From NCBI GenBank assembly GCA_949358305.1, contig CASHSZ010000090.1, positions 7,501-71,500 on the forward strand: DNA of 64,000 nucleotides, given 5' to 3'. Position numbers and translations under genes: made by a program. Each line of letters starts with the position of its first letter. The first letter of the stretch is position 1. The stretch is from Strigamia acuminata (lineage: Eukaryota > Arthropoda > Chilopoda > Geophilomorpha > Linotaeniidae). This document shows, one piece after another, positions 54,172 to 64,000 of the stretch. The notes under the pieces were generated by a model, which did not search any database, was not told where the DNA came from, and worked only from the letters and a program-made list of their open reading frames with translations.

Positions 54172-57100
54172 TAAGTCAACTGCGATGTGAAATGAGCTCA
54201 AAATTTTTTTTTCAAAATTTAATGCTTGGGTGTTGCTAAAACTTATATTGAAGGCTTCTACTAAGGTTTAAACACTATTTCTGAACATTCAGAGACATTG
54301 GTCTTATGGTGTTTGTGCTAAGTCAACTGTGATGAGATCAAAAGTCTATTCTCCCAAATCATCGGTTGGATGTTTCTAAAACTTACATTGGAGCCTTCTA
54401 CTAAGGTTTAAACACTATTTCTGAACATTCAGAGACATTGGTCTTGTGGTGTTTGTGCTAAGTCAACTGTGATGAGATCAAAAGTCTATTCTCCCAAATC
54501 ATTGGTTGGATGTTTCTAAAACTTACATTGGAGCCTTCTACTAAGGTTTAAACACTATTTCTGAACATTCAGAGACATTGGTCTTGTGGTGTTTGTGCTA
54601 AGTCAACTGTGATGAGATCAAAAGTCTATTCTCCCAAATCATCGGTTGAATGTTTCTAAAACTTACATTGGAGCCTTCTACTAAGGTTTAAACACTATTT
54701 CTGAACATTCAGAGACATTGGTCTTGTGGTGTTTGTGCTAAGTCAACTGTGATGAGATCAAAAGTCTATTCTCCCAAATCATCGGTTGGATGTTTCTAAA
54801 ACTTACATTGGAGCCTTCTACTAAGGTTTAAACACTATTTCTGAACATTTAGAGACATTGGTCTTGTGGTGTTTGTGCTAAGTCAACTGCGATGTGAAAT
54901 AAGCTCAAAATTTTTTTTTCAAAATTTATTGCTTGGGTGTTGCTAAAACTTACATTGAAGGCTTCTACTAAGGTTTAAACACTATTTCTAAACATTCAGA
55001 GACATTGGTCTTGTGGTGTTTGTGCTAAGTCAACTGTGATGAGATCAAAAGTCTATTCTCCCAAATCGTCGGTTGGATGTTTCTAAAACTTACATTGGAG
55101 CCTTCTACTAAGGTTTAAACACTATTTCTGAACATTCAGAGACATTGGTCTTGTGGTGTTTGTGCTAAGTCAACTGCAATGTGAAATAAGCTCAAAATTT
55201 TTTTTTCAAAGTTTATTGCTTGGGTGTTGCTAAAACTTACATTGAAGGCTTCTACTAAGGTTTAAACACTATTTCTAAACATTCAGAGACATTGGTCTTG
55301 TGGTGTTTGTGCTAAGTCAACTGTGATGAGATCAAAAGTCTATTCTCCCAAATCATCGGTTGGATGTTTCTAAAACTTACATTGGAGCCTTCTACTAAGG
55401 TTTAAACACTATTTCTGAACATTCAGAGACATTGGACTTGTGGTGTTTGTGCTAAGTCAACTGCGATGTGAAATGAGCTCAAAATTTTTTTTTCAAAATT
55501 TATTGCTTGGGTGTTGCTAAAACTTATATTGAAGGCTTCTACTAAGGTTTAAACACTATTTCTGAACATTCAGAGACATTGGTCTTGTGGTGTTTGTGCT
55601 AAGTCAACTGTGATGAGATCAAAAGTCTATTCTCCCAAATCATCGGTTGGATGTTTCTAAAACTTACATTGGAGCCTTCTACTAAGGTTTAAACACTATT
55701 TCTGAACATTCAGAGACATTGGTCTTATGGTGTTTGTGCTAAGTCAACTGTGATGAGATCAAAAGTCTATTCTCCCAAATCATCGGTTGGATGTTTCTAA
55801 AACTTACATTGGAGCCTTCTACTAAGGTTTAAACACTATTTCTGAACATTCAGAGACATTGGTCTTGTGGTGTTTGTGCTAAGTCAACTGTGATGAGATC
55901 AAAAGTCTATTCTCCCAAATCATTGGTTGGATGTTTCTAAAACTTACATTGGAGCCTTCTACTAAGGTTTAAACACTATTTCTGAACATTCAGAGACATT
56001 GGTCTTGTGGTGTTTGTGCTAAGTCAACTGTGATGAGATCAAAAGTCTATTCTCCCAAATCATCGGTTGAATGTTTCTAAAACTTACATTGGAGCCTTCT
56101 ACTAAGGTTTAAACACTATTTCTGAACATTCAGAGACATTGGTCTTGTGGTGTTTGTGCTAAGTCAACTGTGATGAGATCAAAAGTCTATTCTCCCAAAT
56201 CATCGGTTGGATGTTTCTAAAACTTACATTGGAGCCTTCTACTAAGGTTTAAACACTATTTCTGAACATTTAGAGACATTGGTCTTGTGGTGTTTGTGCT
56301 AAGTCAACTGCGATGTGAAATAAGCTCAAAATTTTTTTTTCAAAATTTATTGCTTGGGTGTTGCTAAAACTTACATTGAAGGCTTCTACTAAGGTTTAAA
56401 CACTATTTCTAAACATTCAGAGACATTGGTCTTGTGGTGTTTGTGCTAAGTCAACTGTGATGAGATCAAAAGTCTATTCTCCCAAATCATCGGTTGGATG
56501 TTTCTAAAACTTACATTGGAGCCTTCTACTAAGGTTTAAACACTATTTCTGAACATTCAGAGACATTGGACTTGTGGTGTTTGTGCTAAGTCAACTGCGA
56601 TGTGAAATGAGCTCAAAATTTTTTTTTCAAAATTTATTGCTTGGGTGTTGCTAAAACTTATATTGAAGGCTTCTACTAAGGTTTAAACACTATTTCTGAA
56701 CATTCAGAGACATTGGTCTTGTGGTGTTTGTGCTAAGTCAACTGCGATGTGAAATGAGCTCAAAATTTTTTTTTCAAAATTTAATGCTTGGGTGTTGCTA
56801 AAACTTATATTGAAGGCTTCTACTAAGGTTTAAACACTATTTCTGAACATTCAGAGACATTGGTCTTATGGTGTTTGTGCTAAGTCAACTGTGATGAGAT
56901 CAAAAGTCTATTCTCCCAAATCATCGGTTGGATGTTTCTAAAACTTACATTGGAGCCTTCTACTAAGGTTTAAACACTATTTCTGAACATTCAGAGACAT
57001 TGGTCTTGTGGTGTTTGTGCTAAGTCAACTGTGATGAGATCAAAAGTCTATTCTCCCAAATCATTGGTTGGATGTTTCTAAAACTTACATTGGAGCCTTC

Positions 57101-60100
57101 TACTAAGGTTTAAACACTATTTCTGAACATTCAGAGACATTGGTCTTGTGGTGTTTGTGCTAAGTCAACTGTGATGAGATCAAAAGTCTATTCTCCCAAA
57201 TCATCGGTTGAATGTTTCTAAAACTTACATTGGAGCCTTCTACTAAGGTTTAAACACTATTTCTGAACATTCAGAGACATTGGTCTTGTGGTGTTTGTGC
57301 TAAGTCAACTGTGATGAGATCAAAAGTCTATTCTCCCAAATCATCGGTTGGATGTTTCTAAAACTTACATTGGAGCCTTCTACTAAGATTTAAACACTAT
57401 TTCTGAACATTTAGAGACATTGGTCTTGTGGTGTTTGTGCTAAGTCAACTGCGATGTGAAATAAGCTCAAAATTTTTTTTTCAAAATTTATTGCTTGGGT
57501 GTTGCTAAAACTTACATTGAAGGCTTCTACTAAGGTTTAAACACTATTTCTAAACATTCAGAGACATTGGTCTTGTGGTGTTTGTGCTAAGTCAACTGTG
57601 ATGAGATCAAAAGTCTATTCTCCCAAATCATCGGTTGGATGTTTCTAAAACTTACATTGGAGCCTTCTACTAAGGTTTAAACACTATTTCTGAACATTCA
57701 GAGACATTGGACTTGTGGTGTTTGTGCTAAGTCAACTGCGATGTGAAATGAGCTCAAAATTTTTTTTTCAAAATTTATTGCTTGGGTGTTGCTAAAACTT
57801 ATATTGAAGGCTTCTACTAAGGTTTAAACACTATTTCTGAACATTCAGAGACATTGGTCTTGTGGTGTTTGTGCTAAGTCAACTGCGATGTGAAATGAGC
57901 TCAAAATTTTTTTTTCAAAATTTAATGCTTGGGTGTTGCTAAAACTTATATTGAAGGCTTCTACTAAGGTTTAAACACTATTTCTGAACATTCAGAGACA
58001 TTGGTCTTGTGGTGTTTGTGCTAAGTCAACTGTGATGAGATCAAAAGTCTATTCTCCCAAATCATCGGTTGGATGTTTCTAAAACTTACATTGGAGCCTT
58101 CTACTAAGGTTTAAACACTATTTCTGAACATTTAGAGACATTGGTCTTGTGGTGTTTGTGCTAAGTCAACTGCGATGTGAAATAAGCTCAAAATTTTTTT
58201 TTCAAAATTTATTGCTTGAGTGTTGCTAAAACTTATATTGAAGGCTTCTACTAAGGTTTAAACACTATTTCTGAACATTCAGAGACATTGGTCTTGTGGT
58301 ATTTGTGCTAAGTCAACTGCGATGTGAAATGAGCTCAAAATTTTTTTTTCAAAATTTAATGCTTGGGTGTTGCTAAAACTTATATTGAAGGCTTCTACTA
58401 AGGTTTAAACACTATTTCTGAACATTCAGAGACATTGGTCTTGTGGTGGTGTTTGTGCTAAGTCAACTGTGATGAGATCAAAAGTCTATTCTCCCAAATC
58501 ATCGGTTGGATGTTTCTAAAACTTACATTGGAGCCTTCTACTAAGGTTTAAACACTATTTCTGAACATTCAGAGACATTGGTCTTGTGGTGTTTGTGCTA
58601 AGTCAACTGTGATGAGATCAAAAGTCTATTCTCCCAAATCATTGGTTGGATGTTTCTAAAACTTACATTGGAGCCTTCTACTAAGGTTTAAACACTATTT
58701 CTGAACATTCAGAGACATTGGTCTTGTGGTGTTTGTGCTAAGTCAACTGTGATGAGATCAAAAGTCTATTCTCCCAAATCATCGGTTGAATGTTTCTAAA
58801 ACTTACATTGGAGCCTTCTACTAAGGTTTAAACACTATTTCTGAACATTCAGAGACATTGGTCTTGTGGTGTTTGTGCTAAGTCAACTGTGATGAGATCA
58901 AAAGTCTATTCTCCCAAATCATCGGTTGGATGTTTCTAAAACTTACATTGGAGCCTTCTACTAAGGTTTAAACACTATTTCTGAACATTTAGAGACATTG
59001 GTCTTGTGGTGTTTGTGCTAAGTCAACTGCGATGTGAAATAAGCTCAAAATTTTTTTTTCAAAATTTATTGCTTGGGTGTTGCTAAAACTTACATTGAAG
59101 GCTTCTACTAAGGTTTAAACACTATTTCTAAACATTCAGAGACATTGGTCTTGTGGTGTTTGTGCTAAGTCAACTGTGATGAGATCAAAAGTCTATTCTC
59201 CCAAATCATCGGTTGGATGTTTCTAAAACTTACATTGGAGCCTTCTACTAAGGTTTAAACACTATTTCTGAACATTCAGAGACATTGGACTTGTGGTGTT
59301 TGTGCTAAGTCAACTGCGATGTGAAATGAGCTCAAAATTTTTTTTTCAAAATTTATTGCTTGGGTGTTGCTAAAACTTATATTGAAGGCTTCTACTAAGG
59401 TTTAAACACTATTTCTGAACATTCAGAGACATTGGTCTTGTGGTGTTTGTGCTAAGTCAACTGCGATGTGAAATGAGCTCAAAATTTTTTTTTCAAAATT
59501 TAATGCTTGGGTGTTGCTAAAACTTATATTGAAGGCTTCTACTAAGGTTTAAACACTATTTCTGAACATTCAGAGACATTGGTCTTGTGGTGTTTGTGCT
59601 AAGTCAACTGTGATGAGATCAAAAGTCTATTCTCCCAAATCATCGGTTGGATGTTTCTAAAACTTACATTGGAGCCTTCTACTAAGGTTTAAACACTATT
59701 TCTGAACATTTAGAGACATTGGTCTTGTGGTGTTTGTGCTAAGTCAACTGCGATGTGAAATAAGCTCAAAATTTTTTTTTCAAAATTTATTGCTTGAGTG
59801 TTGCTAAAACTTATATTGAAGGCTTCTACTAAGGTTTAAACACTATTTCTGAACATTCAGAGACATTGGTCTTGTGGTATTTGTGCTAAGTCAACTGCGA
59901 TGTGAAATGAGCTCAAAATTTTTTTTTCAAAATTTAATGCTTGGGTGTTGCTAAAACTTATATTGAAGGCTTCTACTAAGGTTTAAACACTATTTCTGAA
60001 CATTCAGAGACATTGGTCTTGTGGCGGTGTTTGTGCTAAGTCAACTGTGATGAGATCAAAAGTCTATTCTCCCAAATCATCGGTTGGATGTTTCTAAAAC

Positions 60101-63100
60101 TTACATTGGAGCCTTCTACTAAGGTTTAAACACTATTTCTGAACATTCAGAGACATTGGTCTTGTGGTGTTTGTGCTAAGTCAACTGTGATGAGATCAAA
60201 AGTCTATTCTCCCAAATCATCGGTTGGATGTTTCTAAAACTTACATTGGAGCCTTCTACTAAGGTTTAAACACTATTTCTGAACATTCAGAGACATTGGT
60301 CTTGTGGTGTTTGTGCTAAGTCAACTGTGATGAGATCAAAAGTCTATTCTCCCAAATCATTGGTTGGATGTTTCTAAAACTTACATTGGAGCCTTCTACT
60401 AAGGTTTAAACACTATTTCTGAACATTCAGAGACATTGGTCTTGTGGTGTTTGTGCTAAGTCAACTGTGATGAGATCAAAAGTCTATTCTCCCAAATCAT
60501 CGGTTGGATGTTTCTAAAACTTACATTGGAGCCTTCTACTAAGGTTTAAACACTATTTCTGAACATTTAGAGACATTGGTCTTGTGGTGTTTGTGCTAAG
60601 TCAACTGCGATGTGAAATAAGCTCAAAATTTTTTTTTCAAAATTTATTGCTTGGGTGTTGCTAAAACTTACATTGAAGGCTTCTACTAAGGTTTAAACAC
60701 TATTTCTAAACATTCAGAGACATTGGTCTTGTGGTGTTTGTGCTAAGTCAACTGTGATGAGATCAAAAGTCTATTCTCCCAAATCATCGGTTGGATGTTT
60801 CTAAAACTTACATTGGAGCCTTCTACTAAGGTTTAAACACTATTTCTGAACATTTAGAGACATTGGTCTTGTGGTGTTTGTGCTAAGTCAACTGCGATGT
60901 GAAATAAGCTCAAAATTTTTTTTTCAAAATTTATTGCTTGGGTGTTGCTAAAACTTACATTGAAGGCTTCTACTAAGGTTTAAACACTATTTCTAAACAT
61001 TCAGAGACATTGGTCTTGTGGTGTTTGTGCTAAGTCAACTGTGATGAGATCAAAAGTCTATTCTCCCAAATCATCGGTTGGATGTTTCTAAAACTTACAT
61101 TGGAGCCTTCTACTAAGGTTTAAACACTATTTCTGAACATTTAGAGACATTGGTCTTGTGGTGTTTGTGCTAAGTCAACTGCGATGTGAAATAAGCTCAA
61201 AATTTTTTTTTCAAAATTTATTGCTTGAGTGTTGCTAAAACTTATATTGAAGGCTTCTACTAAGGTTTAAACACTATTTCTGAACATTCAGAGACATTGG
61301 TCTTGTGGTATTTGTGCTAAGTCAACTGCGATGTGAAATGAGCTCAAAATTTTTTTTTCAAAATTTAATGCTTGGGTGTTGCTAAAACTTATATTGAAGG
61401 CTTCTACTAAGGTTTAAACACTATTTCTGAACATTCAGAGACATTGGTCTTGTGGTGTTTGTGCTAAGTCAACTGTGATGAGATCAAAAGTCTATTCTCC
61501 CAAATCATCGGTTGGATGTTTCTAAAACTTACATTGGAGCCTTCTACTAAGGTTTAAACACTATTTCTGAACATTCAGAGACATTGGTCTTATGGTGTTT
61601 GTGCTAAGTCAACTGTGATGAGATCAAAAGTCTATTCTCCCAAATCATCGGTTGGATGTTTCTAAAACTTACATTGGAGCCTTCTACTAAGGTTTAAACA
61701 CTATTTCTGAACATTCAGAGACATTGGTCTTGTGGTGTTTGTGCTAAGTCAACTGTGATGAGATCAAAAGTCTATTCTCCCAAATCATCGGTTGAATGTT
61801 TCTAAAACTTACATTGGAGCCTTCTACTAAGGTTTAAACACTATTTCTGAACATTCAGAGACATTGGTCTTGTGGTGTTTGTGCTAAGTCAACTGTGATG
61901 AGATCAAAAGTCTATTCTCCCAAATCATCGGTTGGATGTTTCTAAAACTTACATTGGAGCCTTCTACTAAGGTTTAAACACTATTTCTGAACATTCAGAG
62001 ACATTGGTCTTGTGGTGTTTGTGCTAAGTCAACTGCGATGTGAAATAAGCTCAAAATTTTTTTTTCAAAATTTATTGCTTGGGTGTTGCTAAAACTTACA
62101 TTGAAGGCTTCTACTAAGGTTTAAACACTATTTCTAAACATTCAGAGACATTGGTCTTGTGGTGTTTGTGCTAAGTCAACTGTGATGAGATCAAAAGTCT
62201 ATTCTCCCAAATCATCGGTTGGATGTTTCTAAAACTTACATTGGAGCCTTCTACTAAGGTTAAAACACTATTTCTGAACATTCAGAGACATTGGTCTTGT
62301 GGTGTTTGTGCTAAGTCAACTGCGATGAGATCAAAAGTCTATTCTCCCAAATCATTGGTTGGATGTTTCTAAAACTTACATTGGAGCCTTCTACTAAGGT
62401 TTAAACACTATTTCTGAACATTCAGAGACATTGGTCTTGTGGTGTTTGTGCTAAGTCAACTGTGATGAGATCAAAAGTCTATTCTCCCAAATCATCGGTT
62501 GGATGTTTCTAAAACTTACATTGGAGCCTTCTACTAAGGTTTAAACACTATTTCTGAACATTTAGAGACATTGGTCTTGTGGTGTTTGTGCTAAGTCAAC
62601 TGCGATGTGAAATAAGCTCAAAATTTTTTTTTCAAAATTTATTGCTTGGGTGTTGCTAAAACTTACATTGAAGGCTTCTACTAAGGTTTAAACACTATTT
62701 CTAAACATTCAGAGACATTGGTCTTGTGGTGTTTGTGCTAAGTCAACTGTGATGAGATCAAAAGTCTATTCTCCCAAATCATCGGTTGGATGTTTCTAAA
62801 ACTTACATTGGAGCCCTCTACTAAGGTTTAAACACTATTTCTGAACATTCAGAGACATTGGACTTGTGGTGTTTGTGCTAAGTCAACTGCGATGTGAAAT
62901 GAGCTCAAAATTTTTTTTTCAAAATTTATTGCTTGGGTGTTGCTAAAACTTATATTGAAGGCTTCTACTAAGGTTTAAACACTATTTCTGAACATTCAGA
63001 GACATTGGTCTTGTGGTGTTTGTGCTAAGTCAACTGCGATGTGAAATGAGCTCAAAATTTTTTTTTCAAAATTTAATGCTTGGGTGTTGCTAAAACTTAT

Positions 63101-64000
63101 ATTGAAGGCTTCTACTAAGGTTTAAACACTATTTCTGAACATTCAGAGACATTGGACTTGTGGTGTTTGTGCTAAGCCAACTGTGATGAGATCAAAAGTC
63201 TATTCTCCCAAATCATCGGTTGGATGTTTCTAAAACTTACATTGGAGCCTTCTACTAAGGTTTAAACACTATTTCTGAACATTCAGAGACATTGGTCTTA
63301 TGGTGTTTGTGCTAAGTCAACTGTGATGAGATCAAAAGTCTATTCTCCCAAATCATCGGTTGGATGTTTCTAAAACTTACATTGGAGCCTTCTACTAAGG
63401 TTTAAACACTATTTCTGAACATTCAGAGACATTGGTCTTGTGGTGTTTGTGCTAAGTCAACTGTGATGAGATCAAAAGTCTATTCTCCCAAATCATTGGT
63501 TGGATGTTTCTAAAACTTACATTGGAGCCTTCTACTAAGGTTTAAACACTATTTCTGAACATTCAGAGACATTGGTCTTGTGGTGTTTGTGCTAAGTCAA
63601 CTGTGATGAGATCAAAAGTCTATTCTCCCAAATCATCGGTTGGATGTTTCTAAAACTTACATTGGAGCCTTCTACTAAGGTTTAAACACTATTTCTGAAC
63701 ATTTAGAGACATTGGTCTTGTGGTGTTTGTGCTAAGTCAACTGCGATGTAAAATAAGCTCAAAATTTTTTTTTCAAAATTTATTGCTTGGGTGTTGCTAA
63801 AACTTACATTGAAGGCTTCTACTAAGGTTTAAACACTATTTCTAAACATTCAGAGACATTGGTCTTGTGGTGTTTGTGCTAAGTCAACTGTGATGAGATC
63901 AAAAGTCTATTCTCCCAAATCATCGGTTGGATGTTTCTAAAACTTACATTGGAGCCTTCTACTAAGGTTTAAACACTATTTCTGAACATTTAGAGACATT
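54172..64000 (+). repeat. Satellite array, mixed type A and B monomers, runs off the window
   Basis: About 69 monomers in the same orientation as the central array. Variants 'atcgtcggttgg' and 'gcaatgtgaaataagc' at about 55066 and 55176 match those at about 39751 and 39860. After subtracting the inserted element (12754 bp) the spacing is 2562 bp, which fits 12 type A and six type B monomers. So the insertion split an existing higher-order repeat. No coding potential. Confidence 0.97.
56870..60030 (+). repeat. 1578-bp higher-order duplication (11 monomers) with a 3-bp insertion
   Basis: A GGT-type insertion in the shared half ('ttgtggtggtg' at 58441, 'ttgtggcggtg' at 60019) occurs only twice, 1578 bp apart. 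The length fits six A and five B monomers plus three bases. Edges are approximate. Confidence 0.82.

Overview
The window is eukaryotic, almost certainly animal and probably arthropod. About two thirds of it is a tandem satellite array. The rest is three LTR retrotransposons sitting in that array. I see no single-copy host gene, no tRNA or rRNA gene and nothing bacterial. BEL/Pao elements are known only from animals, and the Copia primer site matches the 3' end of animal initiator tRNA-Met. I cannot name the species.

Satellite (1-9082, 18506-41417, 54168-64000; roughly 290 monomers). Two monomer classes share one half (about 85-90 bp) and differ in the other. Type A is 140 bp. Type B is 147 bp and carries an A4T9 tract. 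They are mixed in irregular higher-order repeats (HORs). Private variants show recent tandem duplications with periods of 847, 1002, 1578, 1854 and 2554 bp, plus a 6820 bp segmental spacing. Orientation flips once, at an 8-bp palindrome near 803-810. The A/T-rich, gene-free, homogenised array looks like centromeric or pericentromeric heterochromatin (inference).

Region 9083-18505 (+ strand) is a 9423-bp BEL/Pao retrotransposon. It has 1563-bp LTRs that differ at two positions I could find, a 4-bp target duplication, and a gag-protease-RT-RNaseH-integrase frame cut by one in-frame TAA. Each LTR carries a perfect 20-bp palindrome that fits the RFX X-box, and a CRE.

Region 41418-54167 (- strand) is a second element with 773-bp LTRs that look identical. 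It has no recognisable pol. Its terminal signals (TGTTGC start, pre-LTR motif, primer site, 4-bp target duplication) resemble those of the BEL element, so I read it as a non-autonomous relative. It is interrupted at 43103-50011 (- strand) by a full-length Copia element. That element has 480-bp LTRs that look identical, a 5-bp target duplication, a purine tract, an initiator-Met primer site and one intact 1577-residue polyprotein.

The most notable observation is that the two BEL-like elements, in opposite orientation, entered the satellite monomer at sites only 3 bp apart. Inferred order: satellite HOR growth, then the BEL and the non-autonomous insertion, then Copia into the latter. All three insertions look young.
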